From assembly GCA_023101725.1 (NCBI GenBank), contig JALJCO010003418.1:10001-74000 (forward strand): a stretch of 64,000 nucleotides of DNA. The letters run 5' to 3'. The stretch comes from Atherinomorus stipes. Its lineage: Eukaryota > Chordata > Actinopteri > Atheriniformes > Atherinidae. A model generated the notes under the pieces. It did no database searches. It had not been told where the DNA came from and saw only the letters and a list, made by a program, of their open reading frames with translations. The translations under genes and the position numbers were made by a program. Each line of letters opens with the position of its first letter. Position 1 is the stretch's first letter. Positions 24,501 to 35,974 of this stretch are shown in pieces.

Positions 24501-26412
24501 TGGAACAATCCTGAACCCTTCAGTCAACGTGTCATAGCTGAGATGCTTCAGATAATCTGAACATGTTTCCGTGAGATGGACGGCAGATTTTCCTCCTCTG
24601 GTCCTCTTTCTGAGGAGGAAGCTGACACCAGACAAACCGCTATTTTCCCATAAACATTTACTTTCAGCTCAGAGATCAGATGCTGATGTCCGTCTGAGCT
24701 TATCATGAGGGACTGCACGGCCCCCCCCGCTTGTCTCTTTGGGCTACAGTCATCTATCACCTCGATCTTCGGGGGCTTTGCTCGGTATGTGGAAGCTTCC
24801 CCCCCTGTTAGAGCTGCAGATTCAGTCCAGCTGAGCCTGGATACCACAGAGCAAACCAGATAAGCATTTCCTCTGGGACAGAGAACTTTGTCTGTTACTT
24901 CCCGCCTCTCCCCGAGCTTTTGTTTATTTTTGATGGCCCCGCCCCCACATGCTCTCTCTGGGATTGCGGCTTTGCTAATTAGGATCCACCGTTTTGTGTT
25001 AGAGGGACAGGATGTTATCGGGATGCTGGGGGCGTCACGGTGACGTGATGGATGCTCCGTTTTTCAGCCTGATGAAAGGTCATCGGTTTGTTTGTCATGA
25101 ACTTTCTGACATGTAACTTTATTTATTTAATTTTCCATCACATCAAATGTGGAAAACAGCAATTAAATGCATCACGTCACACATGAGCGCACGGTCAAAT
25201 CTTCATGTGGGATCATGCAACGTAATCATTCAAATTAGTTTAGTTTTTTTTTGGTTTGTTTATTTTGCACAACCATGTTGTTAACAAATAAACAATTCAT
25301 TATAATTAAAATGTGCAAGGCAGAGGTAAGAAAGCAGAGACGGGCTTTTATGAAAACCTCACCCACAAAAAGTACAATCAAATACAGATTTGTTACAAAA
25401 AGATAAAGAGAGAAAAAGATGCTCAGTCGTTCAAATGAGAATGAAACATGGTTGGATGGAAATATACACTTAATTTAAAGATGATCATGATTTTCATAAA
25501 ATATTTATGTATTATTACTTTTTAAATTTAAACTTCTTTCACTGACAGCTGATTTTTTTCATTCTAAGCCAAAACTATACACACACGTTTCCTTTGGTCA
25601 TTGTTTGTGCAGACACGTTGTCAGCGACGGCATCATGAGGATGGCTGATGGTCTGCAGCTTCAGAGCTCCCTGTGCATCGGAAAGTGATGTTAAAGGGGC
25701 AGCCGTGCATTTAAAAGTGACGGCAGCGGGATCACCTGAGCTGGGACCTGCTTAGGGAAAGCCTCCTCACTTTCTGAGAATGTCATATAATCCTGCGTCT
25801 CATGTGGGCCTTTCTCAGGCTCCGGCCGTCTCGTTTTACAGCCAGTCACCATGTCTCATTGTTGTTGTTTCCATATGTAGTCAAACACTCGTGTACCAGT
25901 GATGATGTAACCTAGAAAATAGAAAAGTTATTGTTTCAGCCGCTGGCTGAAAGCCAAATATGGCACAAAGTTCCCAATACTCTCTTGTCATTGGCATTTG
26001 AGGTTAGATAAGCAAGTTAAGTTGTTTGGCATCGTCGGCTAGCTTTCTGCACGCAGACTTCCACATCCCCCCCCCTGCACACACTTCCAGTCTCCACATT
26101 ATCTGTCTTTGTGTCAAAACAAGATGAATGCCTCCTAACGCCATGCAGAGTCCTTATCTTTGCTTCCAAGCGTCGCCCTTCTCTCCTTCCTCACCTCTTT
26201 CAAGGGTGTGCAAGACTAGGCTCTTAATTATGGAGGAACCCATTTTCACCACCAAAGAAAAGTGTAACATCTATGACGTGCTGACTGTGAGGTACGATGG
26301 GAATAAATCCTGATAAAAGAGGGGAGGAGAGGAAGGCAGCCAATCAAAGGTCGAGGATGAGGAACATGTGCTGCGCGCACACCTAAACGATGGCGAGGGA
26401 GGTGGACATGTC
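24501..26412. other. 1.9 kb unique sequence
   Basis: Mostly non-repetitive sequence. A GC-rich stretch at 24700-25080 and an AT-rich stretch at 25100-25560 contain no gene I can support. Minus-strand open frames at 24429-24847 (68 and 99 codons) have no recognisable motif. The sequence around 25640-25880 reads like conserved intronic DNA, but this cannot be tested here. Confidence 0.5.
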
Positions 26413-27122
26413 TTTAAAGACCCACTCCGGTCCTTCTGTCAGTTATTTTCAAACCTTCTCAATGCTTTTTAAATTTTGATTATGAAGATTTAAGCAAAAA
26501 TCGCAGAACATGAGGCATTTTCCAGGACTCTGCCTCTGCAGCAGCGCGTTAGCGAACTTTCCCTGCAGCTCACTGGCTCCTCATCAGGCCTGGGACCATA
26601 ATCAGCAAATCAATGAATTGCACGATAAATGAAAATGAAGTCAGTCATTTTTCCAGGCTCGACGTATCTCCACGTACATGCGCGTATTTGTTTACCTCGT
26701 CTCTCGCCTCCAAACACTCTGGATGACGGGAGGATCCACTCTGGGTATCGTCTCAGCACGTGGGTGCATTTGTGGCTCGTAGCATGAAATGAAGGGAGCG
26801 AACCATCATCAGTCATTCAGGATCCGTGTATGTATTAAACCTGGTTTTTCAGCGTGCACTTTCTTTTTGCTGCGAAATACCTCCTTTTTTACGCTCTTAG
26901 CTCCGTCATTGGCTGGAAACAGCACGCAAGTCTCCGCCCACAAACGTCCCGAACACGCCAAAACGAAGGGGAAACGAAACACGGTCAAAGGAGGGGGTCC
27001 AGAGTCCAGGCCCGAAGGTGCACACAAGTCTACGATTATTTTCAGGGAGAAGACTCCAGACTCTACCTCTAAGCATTGTTCTGAATGGGTGGGGGGGCTG
27101 AGCTTTGTGATTGGCTACATGG

Positions 27123-27123
<1 letters not shown>

Positions 27124-27177
<54 letters not shown>
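27124..27177. repeat. (TA)n microsatellite
   Basis: About 27 uninterrupted TA dinucleotides, directly abutting the left end of the Tc1-like element. Tc1/mariner elements insert at TA, so this was either the target or expanded from the duplicated TA. Confidence 0.98.
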
Positions 27178-27180
<3 letters not shown>

Positions 27181-28068
27181 TTCCGGCCAAAAAAAAAGTC
27201 TCCAACAAAAAAAAGGTGAAACCTTTCACATTTGGTTGGAGCCTTTAGCTTTGATGGCGGCAGCATTCGCTGTGTTTCCAGAAGCTTCTGCAATGTCACC
27301 AGATTTATTTGCATCCTGTTGCATCAATTTTTCACCAAGATCTTGATGATGATTGTAGAGTCTGACCACAGCACATCCCAAAGATTCTCAATGGGGTTCA
27401 GGTCTGGACTCTGTGGGGGCCAATCCATGTGTGAAAATGATGTCTGATGATCCCTGAACCATCTTTCACAATCTGAGCCCGATAAATTCTGGCACGGTCA
27501 TCTTGGAATATGGCCGTGCCATCAGGAAAGAAACATCCATTGATGGAAGAACCTGCTCATTCAGTATATTCAGGTATCAGCTGACCTCATTATCTGAGCT
27601 CATACTGTTGCTGAACCTGGACCTGAGCAACTGCAGCAACCCCAGATCATCACACTGCCCCCACAGGCTCATACAGTAGCACTAGGCATGATGCTGCATC
27701 ACTTCATCTGCCTTTCCGGCCACATTTCTTCCTGGAAGACGATGGTCCACCATCCTTCCAGTTTTTCAGAATGCGTTGGACTGTTCTGAACCCAGTTTTA
27801 GTAGTTTCTGCATCTCCTTAGATGTTTTCACCTCTTCATGCCAATGATCTGACCCTTCTCAGACAGACTAACATCTTTTCCACGACCACGGATGTGTCTT
27901 TCCACATGATTGTTTAGGAAATGAGAAGCAACTCATTGCACCAGTTGGGGTTAAATAACTTGTTGCAGCTGAAAGATAATCGCCCATCATGTAATTATCC
28001 AATAGGAGGCTCCGACCTGTTTGCTTAGTTACATCCAGGTGGCCACTTTGTTTTGGCCAGGCAGAGTG
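27178..28068 (-). pseudogene. Tc1-like DNA transposon with decayed transposase
   Basis: The left terminus (CACTTCCGGCCAAAA) and the right terminus (ending TTTTGGCCAGGCAGAGTG) are imperfect inverted repeats flanked by TA. On the minus strand the region around 27370-27420 encodes [16 protein letters not shown], the third catalytic carboxylate block of the Tc1 DDE transposase. Near 27650 the minus strand reads GGSVMIWGCC, the block just before the second catalytic Asp. A frameshift follows the PIENLW segment, before the C-terminal tail, and several stops and deletions break the rest. At 891 bp it is shorter than the usual 1.2-1.6 kb of an autonomous fish Tc1. It is dead as a transposase source. 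A truncated second copy lies at 36200-36823. Confidence 0.88.
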
Positions 28069-28112
28069 TATAAACAACATGAAAAACATGATTTTCATCA
28101 GAGTGGGTCTTT

Positions 28113-28113
<1 letters not shown>

Positions 28114-28155
<42 letters not shown>
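28114..28155. repeat. (CA)n microsatellite
   Basis: About 21 CA dinucleotides immediately to the right of the TTAA end of the inverted-repeat element. Confidence 0.98.
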
Positions 28156-28158
<3 letters not shown>

Positions 28159-28564
28159 GAAGCCAACGATCCGAACATCAGCATCTGCTGCTGCAGTTCT
28201 GCAGGAGAGGAGGCGGTCTGAAACCGTGCTGCCCGGTGCACCATGGGAAGTCCACATGGCATCATTACAGACCTGGTCTGCTGCTGCGGTGCCAGACCTG
28301 CTTTCATCTTTCCAAAAACAAACTCGTGTGTCTCAAAGCCAACTTGTTCCCAAAGTTCATCTGGAGTTTCTGCAAGTCTCTCAGTTTCAGGATGAAAGCA
28401 TTTAGCGACTGCAGAGCTTCACTCTGATGATCCACGGAGCGTCTGTAGTGGGTCGTACGTCGGCTTGGCCGGCTCGGTGGCAGAACTAATGCCACAAACG
28501 GAAGCTGAAAACACACAAAGTCTGCAGGAGAAAACTCGTCCAGCCTGGCTGACGTCTGACGGTG
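28156..28564. other. Unique spacer before the 61-bp array
   Basis: Non-repetitive sequence. The open frames crossing it on both strands extend into the 61-bp repeat and show no known domain. Confidence 0.5.
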
Positions 28565-29815
28565 CACACACCTTCTGGCTGTCGTCCTCGTCTCTGTCCC
28601 GTCAGCTTCCACCTGGACCACATCTCTGCGTGGTTGCTTCTGTCGTCCTCGTCTCTGTCCCATCAGCATCCACCTGGACCACATCTCTGCGTCGTTGCTT
28701 CTGTCGTCCTCGTCTCTGTCCCGTCAGCATCCACCCATCTGTGCGTGGTTGCTTCTGTCGTCCTCGTCTCTGTCCCGTCAGCATCCACCTGGACCACATC
28801 TCTGCGTGGTTGCTTCTGTCGTCCTCATCTGTCCCATCAGCTTCCACCCGGACCACATCTCTGCGTGGTTGCTTCTGTCGTCCTCGTCTCTGTCCCGTCA
28901 GCTTCCACCTGGACCACATCTCTGCGTGGTTGCTTCTGTCGTCCTCGTCTCTGTCCCGTCAGCTTCCACCTGACCACATCTCTGCGTCGTTGCTTCTGTC
29001 GTCCTCGTCTCTGTCCCGTCAGCTTCCACCTGGACCACATCTCTGCGTGGTTGCTTCTGTCGTCCTCGTCTCTGTCCCGTCAGCTTCCACCTGGACCACA
29101 TCTCTGCGTGGTTGCTTCTGTCGTCCTCGTCTCTGTCCCGTCAGCTTCCACCTGGACCACATCTCTGCGTCGTTGCTTCTGTCGTCCTCGTCTCTGTCCC
29201 GTCAGCTTCCACCTGGACCACATCTCTGCGTGGTTGCTTCTGTCGTCCTCGTCTCTGTCCCGTCAGCATCCACCAGGACCACATCTCTGCGTGGTTGCTT
29301 CTGTCGTCCTCGTCTCTGTCCCTTCAGCATCCACCCGGACCACATCTCTGCGTCGTTGCTTCTGTCGTCCTCGTCTCTGTCCCGTCAGCTTCCACCCGGA
29401 CCACATCTCTGCGTGGTTGCTTCTGTCGTCCTCGTCTCTGTCCCGTCAGCTTCCACCCGGACCACATCTCTGCGTGGTTGCTTCTGTCGTCCTCGTCTCT
29501 GTCCCGTCAGCTTCCACCCGGACCACATCTCTGCGTGGTTGCTTCTGTCGTCCTCGTCTCTGTCCCATCAGCATCCACCTGGACCACATCTCTGCGTGGT
29601 TGCTTCTGTCGTCCTCGTCTCTGTCCCGTCAGCTTCCACCCGGACCACATCTCTGCGTCATTGCTTCTGTCGTCCTCGTCTCTGTCCCGTCAGCATCCAC
29701 CAGGACCACATCTCTGCGTGGTTGCTTCTGTCGTCCTCGTCTCTGTCCCATCAGCATCCACCTGGACCACATCTCTGCGTCGTTGCTTCTGTCGTCCTCG
29801 TCTCTGTCCCACATC
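28565..29815. repeat. 61-bp minisatellite, about 20 copies
   Basis: Units read CTCTGTCCCGTCAGCTTCCA, then CCTGGACCACATCTCTGCGT, then GGTTGCTTCTGTCGTCCTCG and T. Variation is mainly CCCGTCAG/CCCATCAG, AGCTTCC/AGCATCC, ACCTGG/ACCCGG/ACCAGG and TGCGTGG/TGCGTCG. Because 61 is 1 mod 3 and the plus-strand unit has no stop, every forward frame cycles through the same three peptides. This gives two 456-codon open frames and a 280-codon one. The right end is a scrambled partial (about 29800-29910) with reused fragments. Confidence 0.96.
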
Positions 29816-30107
29816 TCTGTGGCATCCTGCCGTGAGCGCGGCCAGCACATCTCCGTGCATCGTCTCTGTCCCGTCAGCATCCACCCGGACCACATCTCCG
29901 TGCATCGTCTCCAGGGCCACGTTGCATTGTGATGTTTACTGTCGTTTAAGCTGACGTGACGTCAGATTGGAGGTTGAAGACTTTCCGTCATCGTGCACAT
30001 TTCTCCGCGTCCGTCTCGCACACGTTGACGTCAGGTTGTAACAGGAGGACGGTGATGGTGAAGAGTCAGCCCGGCTCTGATCCACCGTGATCTGGAGGTG
30101 TCCGGGC
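29816..30107. other. Degenerate end of 61-bp array and unique spacer
   Basis: The first 100 bases hold rearranged pieces of the 61-bp unit (CACATCTCCGTGCATCGTCT occurs twice). The remainder is unique, with no gene evident. Confidence 0.6.
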
Positions 30108-30752
30108 CCGACGGGTCCAGACGGGGTCAGACGGGGTCAGACGGGTCCAGACGGGTCAGACGGGTCCAGACGGGTTCAGACGGGTTCAGACGGGTCAGAC
30201 GGGTCCAGACGGGGTCAGACGGGTCAGACGGGTCCAGACGGGGTCAGACGGGTCAGACGGGTCCAGACGGGTTCAGACGGGTCAGACGGGTCCAGACGGG
30301 TTCAGACGGGTCAGACGGGTCCAGACGGGGTCAGACGGGTCAGACGGGTCCAGACGGGTTCAGACGGGTCAGACGGGTCCAGACGGGTTCAGACGGGTCA
30401 GACGGGTCCAGACGGGGTCAGACGGGTCAGACGGGTCCAGACGGGTTCAGACGGGTCAGACGGGTCCAGACGGGTTCAGACGGGTCAGATGGGTCCAGAC
30501 GGGTCCAGACGGGGTCAGACGGGTCAGACGGGTCCAGACGGGGTCAGACGGGTCAGACGGGTCCAGACGGGTCCAGACGGGGTCAGACGGGTCAGACGGG
30601 TCCAGACGGGTTCAGACGGGTCAGACGGGTCCAGACGGGGTCAGACGGGTCCAGACGGGTCCAGACGGGTCAGACGGGTCAGACGGGGTCAGACGGGTCG
30701 AGACAGGTCCAGACGGGTCCAGACGGGTCAGACAGGTCCAGACGGGTCTCAC
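30108..30752 (+). repeat. 9/10-bp G-rich minisatellite with continuous G-quadruplex motif
   Basis: The array is built from GGGTCAGAC (9 bp) and the 10-bp forms GGGTCCAGAC, GGGTTCAGAC and GGGGTCAGAC, about 65 units in all. A common super-unit is TCCAGACGGGGTCAGACGGG. Runs of three or four G recur every 9-10 bases with 6-7 base loops, so almost any four successive units satisfy the G3+N1-7 quadruplex pattern on the plus strand. The minus strand is the matching C-rich, i-motif-type sequence. Gly/Arg/Thr-rich translations are artefacts. Confidence 0.96.
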
Positions 30753-31670
30753 GTCGGACTGTCGCTGTGTGTGGAGCGTCTGGCTCCGTGTCTGAGTCCT
30801 GCTCCTCATAGAAATATAAATGCAGCAGATGTTTTCACGCTTCTTTGTTCTTTTGATTGACACTAATTAACCCCGCGAGGCACCGACGTCTCAGGTGAAA
30901 TAAAGATATTTTTACCACCGACTGGTCCTCGTGACTAACTCCTGCCTGAACACATGCAACATGATTCTTTTTCCTTCTTTGCATGTGAGTGTGTACAAAT
31001 CAGTGTATTAGTAGCCATCTACGTACTTCCATGATTTACGTCTGGTAATTGGCATCGGGCCCGGGTGCCTGTAAGGCTGCAAAATTGTGAGCTTTATCAG
31101 ATCTCTGGCCGTCTTCGGTTAATAAGGATGACTTGTCAGTCCTGTAAGTAATTATAGTCGTCCTCCTGGAGCTGATCGGAGAAAGTACATGACATTTCCT
31201 CCTCTAAGAATCTGTACTTTCATGTACTTCATGCACCTGCAAGCCTGTGACACATGTCAGGATGGCAGACGGAGCTCAGGATGGGCTCTTCCTCCAGGAG
31301 CTCCTCTTCATGCACGATGGATTAAACCTCTTTATACAAACAGACTTACGAAATGAATTAACGTAAAGGTTGAAATAAGTTCTTTAACTGGTATTGATGT
31401 GCAGAGGTGGAAAATCCAGGTGCCAGAAGGTAAAAACTCTGCCACCTTTTCTATCTGCTGTGCATTTTCACTTCCATCTACCTGCAGAGACGCTGTGCTA
31501 ATGAAATTCAGCTGGTTACTAACTGGTTGGAACAACTGCTAGACGGGATTTTTACTTTCCGGACCAGGTTTTTCCACCTTTGCTGGTTTTTCCACCTTTG
31601 CTGATGTCTGAATTTAATGATTTTGTGTACAGTTGCAGGTTTTAGAACATGAGTACAGCGAGCTCAATTA
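30753..31670. other. Unique sequence
   Basis: Non-repetitive sequence. The stretch at about 31010-31150 (containing TAATTGGCATCGGGCCCGGG) resembles a conserved non-coding element in texture, but no alignment is available to confirm this. No exon was recognised. Confidence 0.5.
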
Positions 31671-32594
31671 CCGCATTTACATGAGTTTTAATTCCTCTTT
31701 AACTCTGAATAAAAGTTAATTCTGCTTTAAAAAGATTTTAAAAGACAATATAAACCCCTAATGGTGAATGAAAACTATGATTCTGAATAAAACTTCTTTG
31801 GAATAAAACAAGTGTTGGACTCGTGCTAGCCGGCGGAAATGAAAAAGTATTTGTGTTGAGCTGCTGCTATAAAAGTACAATCAAAATACGGTGAGAATGT
31901 GTCATTATGTGGTTTTCATTAGGGATGGGGATGGCAAAGACTTCACCGTACGATACGTATCACGATGTGTGGGCTGTGATGCAATGCAATATTGTGATAC
32001 TGTGACATGGTGGTTTTTATTGCAATACATAAATTGGAGGACTTAAACAATAAAATGAGTTAAAAAATATAAACATTTCAGTCAGTGCATTATAATCTCA
32101 ATCAACTGGCAAAGAAAATGTATGAAAACGTGGACACACATTGTAACTTGTACTTTCTACTGTGTGTAAAATTGAACCTGAACGTGCAGATGCTCGAATA
32201 TCAGAGTAAAGCAGCGACTTTTCTACGTGCTGCACTGCTGCTGATAAAACAACAAAGTCTCACGAGATTTTGTTTGTGAAAAAGATCAATACAGCATTTT
32301 TTAAATATCAATATGATATCGCAACATAAGATATCACAATATTTCAGTGTATCGATCTTTTGTTATATTGTTGCCGAAACAAAAAGGAACAGGAACCGGG
32401 ATCTGTGTACTTCGGGGTAGGTGTAAATGTCCGCCCCCTGTCCAATCAGAATCCTTCCCAACCCCAAAGTGGATTTGGATAAACAGGTTTTCCGTGCAAA
32501 CCTTAATTCTGTGTTATTGTTTTCATGTAAACACGAAGGAAAAAGTGTCAATTCCAAAGAATTAATTCAGAATTAAAAACATTTACAGATGCGG
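31671..32594. mobile_element. Inverted-repeat (MITE-like) element, probably hosting a second one
   Basis: The left end reads CCGCATTTACATGAGTTTTA. Near the right end, the reverse complement from 32594 reads CCGCATCTGTAAATGTTTTT. The two are imperfect inverted repeats. Nothing inside resembles a transposase. Another interspersed-repeat-like segment sits inside it at about 31920-32355. The terminal match is modest, so the boundaries and the element status are inferential. Confidence 0.42.
31920..32355. mobile_element. Dispersed 'GGGATGGGGATGGC...GTATCGATCTTTT' repeat
   Basis: The left part (AGGGATGGGGATGGC, GATACGTATCACGATG) and the right part (AATATGATATCGCAACATAA, TTTCAGTGTATCGATC) match the style of a non-autonomous DNA repeat commonly seen in fish genomes, rich in ATATCG/CGATAC dyads. 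It has no coding capacity, and no precise target duplication was seen. The family name is uncertain. Confidence 0.45.
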
Positions 32595-32639
32595 GCATGA
32601 AAAAGCTCTGCCTTTTTCTGCCTGAAGTGGTGTGTTAAT

Positions 32640-33190
32640 TGTGCAGAAGAATAGTGCAGTAGTAGTGTGTTAATTGTGCAGAAATAGTGCAGTAATAGTG
32701 CAGTAGTAGTGCGTTAATAGTGCGTTAATAGTGCAGTAATAGTGCGGTAATAGTGCAGTAATAGTGCGGTAATAGTACAGTAATAGTGGGGTAATAGTGT
32801 AGTAGTAATAGTGCAGTAACAGTGCGGTAATAGTGCAGTTATAGTGCAGTTATAGTGCGGTAATAGTGCGGTAACAGTGCGGTAAAAGTGCAGTAATAGT
32901 GCAGTAACCGTGCGGTAATAGTGCAGTAATAATGCAGTAATAGTGTAGTAATAGTGCAGTAATAATGCGGTAATAGTGCAGTAATAATGCGGTAATAGTG
33001 CAGTAATAGTGCGGTAATAGTGCAGTAATAGTGCAGTTATAGTGCAGTAATAATGCGGTAATAGTGCAGTAACCGTGCGGTAATAGTGCAGTAATAATGC
33101 AGTAATAGTGCAGTAATAATGCAGTAATAGTGTAGTAATAGTGCAGTAATAATGCAGTAATAGTGCGGTAATAGTGCGATAATAGTGCAC
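32640..33190. repeat. 11-bp minisatellite (AGTGCAGTAAT), about 50 copies
   Basis: The units AGTGCAGTAAT and AGTGCGGTAAT alternate irregularly with AATGCAGTAAT, AGTGTAGTAAT, AGTGCAGTTAT and AGTGCAGTAAC. A copy of the unit in inverted orientation (CATTACTGCACTATCACTGG, 33190-33209) closes the array and could fold back on the last repeats. The Tyr/Thr/Leu-rich minus-strand translation is an artefact. Confidence 0.95.
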
Positions 33191-33209
33191 CATTACTGCA
33201 CTATCACTG

Positions 33210-34176
33210 GCTGAACGATTTGTCCCGTGAATACGTCATCACGCACGGTGTCCAAACGTGGCGTGTGGAAACGTCCTTGTTCCGGACGTTCATTTATGCT
33301 CTGAAATGGTTTCTCCTGGACACACAGGTGCTTCCCTGTGCGACTGAATTAGCAGACGAGACAGTGATTGTTTGAATATCAAAGTATTGATTTGTGGCAT
33401 TTAGATAAAACATCCACCATATCAACACGGCCCATGGCTGCTTTGCTCTGGTCCTGAATGTTTGGACCGGATGAAAGGGTCCCACAAACGTCGGGCAGTT
33501 CGGGTCAGACGTTCGGCGACATTCCCAGTTTTTGCCTGTGGAAATGCAAAAAATCCACATGGACCCGTAAACGGAACCAGACCTGTTGGTGGAAACGGGG
33601 CTGGTTCAGCATGACGTCAAGCTGAGTGAGTCTGGTGTTACTATTCATTACATCCTCTTTGCTTTTTATATCGGGAGCCAAGGAAGCGATCCAAGGCCTC
33701 ATCCAACCTGCTGCGTTTCCATATGGAGCAAAAGTCCGAGAAAGTACTCTGACATCATTCCTGTAAAATTAGCACGAAACAAACACCTGTTTGAAAGTTC
33801 TTGTACAGTTTTAGGTTCTCCGTGTTGGGTCAGAATGACTGGGCGGTGAGTCATGTCTGCCGTGTGGGAGGCGTGTTGGAGGCAGCGGTGCCTCTGAAGC
33901 AGCCGTTCCTGTCTGACCTCCACTACTGGGCTTCACCGTGTCGCTGCCGCCCAACACAAACAGGCTAATCCTGGAAGAAAGCGCTATCAGGACGCCCAGC
34001 TTTTTCCTCCCTGCCGGCACTCACACAATGCAGAGGAAGTCCGAGTGTGTTTTCGTGTGCATGGACGGAAAATGGAACATGCAGGAAGGAGGACGCTTGT
34101 TTTTGTGTATGTGAGAAACTCAGACACGAAGATGCAAACGAGAGAGTACAAACAACCAATCAGATGCAGCCACATG
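33210..34176. other. Unique sequence
   Basis: Non-repetitive sequence with several overlapping short open frames on both strands, none with a recognisable domain. No exon with convincing splice sites and homology was recognised. Confidence 0.5.
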
Positions 34177-34200
34177 CAGTTGTGCTTGAAAGTTTACATA

Positions 34201-34206
<6 letters not shown>
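34177..34206 (+). mobile_element. Solo Tc1-type terminal sequence
   Basis: CAGTTGTGCTTGAAAGTTTA, followed by CATACCC, matches the typical outer end of fish Tc1-family elements and their MITEs. No matching right end was found nearby, and poly-C and CA repeats follow at once, so this is a fragment. Confidence 0.45.
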
Positions 34207-34231
<25 letters not shown>

Positions 34232-34274
34232 ACACACACACACGCCACACACACACACACACACACACACACAT
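34200..34274. repeat. Poly-C plus (CA)n compound microsatellite
   Basis: About 17 C residues followed by two blocks of CA dinucleotides separated by CGCCAC. A second poly-C tract of about 20 lies at 34436-34456. Confidence 0.97.
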
Positions 34275-35974
34275 GGCAGAGTGGATGATGTTTCCAGGAG
34301 CATTTTTTACGCCCGATTGCAGACATCATGAAATGTTCTGACACAAAAACTAAAAAATGAATCACCTGTGGAACGAGCAGCTACTGTAACGGCTGATTGA
34401 ATGAATGATTATTATGTCCATCAAACTCGACCGTCCCCCCCCCCCCCCCCCCCCCCAACGTTTGCAGCTCACCGTGAGCGTCTCACAGTGCAGACGAACC
34501 GAGACCAACATGGCTGCTCTGATCTACGCCGCTGTTTGCTCTAAAACAGAAAAACCGGATCATGGAGGTGTTGGTGTTTGCAGAGACGATGTTTTACACC
34601 ACAGAAGAAGAAGTTGGAAGTGAGATAATGATCACTTTTAGGAACGTGGTTCCTCTGCTGTTTACTGGGAAGCTAACGAGCTAGCCACTCGGCTGTTCTA
34701 CGTTATGTTTGCCAGCAACCATCGGCGCACACGTTCCTGCGCTCAGGGGGCGTGGTTACGGGGCAAGATTATTACAGTTAAAGAAACTAGAGGCGGGATT
34801 AAGAAACGAAACTGGCGACTGGCGCTTCAGGTACCTGCAGCCCCCACCAAGCCGTCACGGAGCACAAACTGAAGCTATAACATTGTTTCTACGCTTTTTC
34901 TCCGTAGTTCCACGTTTTAGTGTCTTTCAGTGGATCGTTTGCTGACAGCAGAAGAATCCATAACTATCGCTGAATTTACCGCGACCATCTTCTTCCTGCA
35001 TCAGAACTGTGCATGAAGCATCATTGGACGTCACGGATTTCCATCATTCAGGAGACAGACCTTGAAAAAAAATCTTTTATTTAATTTTAGTTGCAATCTA
35101 TCTTTTCTGACATTATCTTTGTAACTGAGGAATCCATGTTTTTGCCAGCGTAGACGTGAAATGGCCATTAAATTCTGTTCTAAATGGTTGTAAAAACGTG
35201 AAGGAACCGTGTGACTGATCGTAAGTCAAACATTCCCGAGTCTGTCCTTTAACCAGCATCGCTTACATTTTACATCCAGATAAATAAACTCAACATCAAC
35301 AAAAAAGGTTTTGAATTGTGGCTCTAAACCGTCTTGCACCTCCTGAACTGTCCACATCGATGTGCAGTCATACACAGACATTACACAACTGCAGTAGGCT
35401 TATTAATTATTTATAGGTATTAATTATTGTCAGCACGAACCAGGATCGATCAGGTCAGGTCGTCACTTTTCTCCGTCTCTGATTGAAGAGCTGTCTCATG
35501 TACACGATGATTTATGGTTGAATCAGACGCCTCTCAGCTCAGCTGTAAAACATTTATAAGAGTTTAATCGTATTAATTATTTCTGCACGATTTTTCTGCT
35601 AAGATTCGTGTTATTTACCGTCAGTGCCAACAGGTCGTCCAGTGAGAACGAAATCACTGTTAACAGGACAAAAAGATCTGCATGAAACGTTGGGATTGTT
35701 CTTCTCATAGCTTCATTTAAAAAGGAGGAATAACAACGGTGTTAATGATCAAACAGTCCTGAATATTATCTCTCCTAAATCCTTTTATCTGATTTATTTA
35801 AATTAACAAGGCAAGTGATTAAGAACTATTTCATATTTGCAATTATGATCTGGCAAAAGACGCTTCATGCAGTTTCCTTAGGTTTTCATAAATGTCATCA
35901 CAATGGTTGGAATTACACATTTGCACAACGGCAGCGCTGAATAATTTTCGTATGCCAAGGATAAATAATAAAAC
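34275..35974. other. 1.7 kb unique sequence
   Basis: Apart from the poly-C run near 34440, this is non-repetitive. Open frames at 34405 and 34709 (72 and 78 codons) have no recognisable domain. The AT-rich right half (35050-35970) shows nothing supportable. Confidence 0.5.

Larger units (their letters stand above)
26418..28110. mobile_element. TTAA-flanked inverted-repeat element hosting a nested Tc1-like insertion
   Basis: The left end at 26414 reads TTAA followed by AGACCCACTCCGG. The right end reads CAGAGTGGGTCT followed by TTAA at 28111-28114. The termini are thus inverted copies of AGACCCACTC flanked by TTAA on both sides, as in piggyBac-type elements. About 750 bp remain once the nested Tc1-like element (27178-28068) and the adjoining TA repeat are removed. 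There is no recognisable transposase in the remainder, so it is probably non-autonomous. Membership of the piggyBac superfamily is inferred only from the TTAA flanks and should be treated as tentative. Confidence 0.55.

Noticed and set aside
26789..27346. 185-codon open frame
   Set aside because: It runs through the TA repeat into the Tc1-like element on the wrong strand for its transposase, and no domain is present.
28465..29954. 456-codon open frames, possible secreted protein
   Set aside because: The 61-bp stop-free repeat cycles each frame through the same three phrases. Unique flanks show no exon features.
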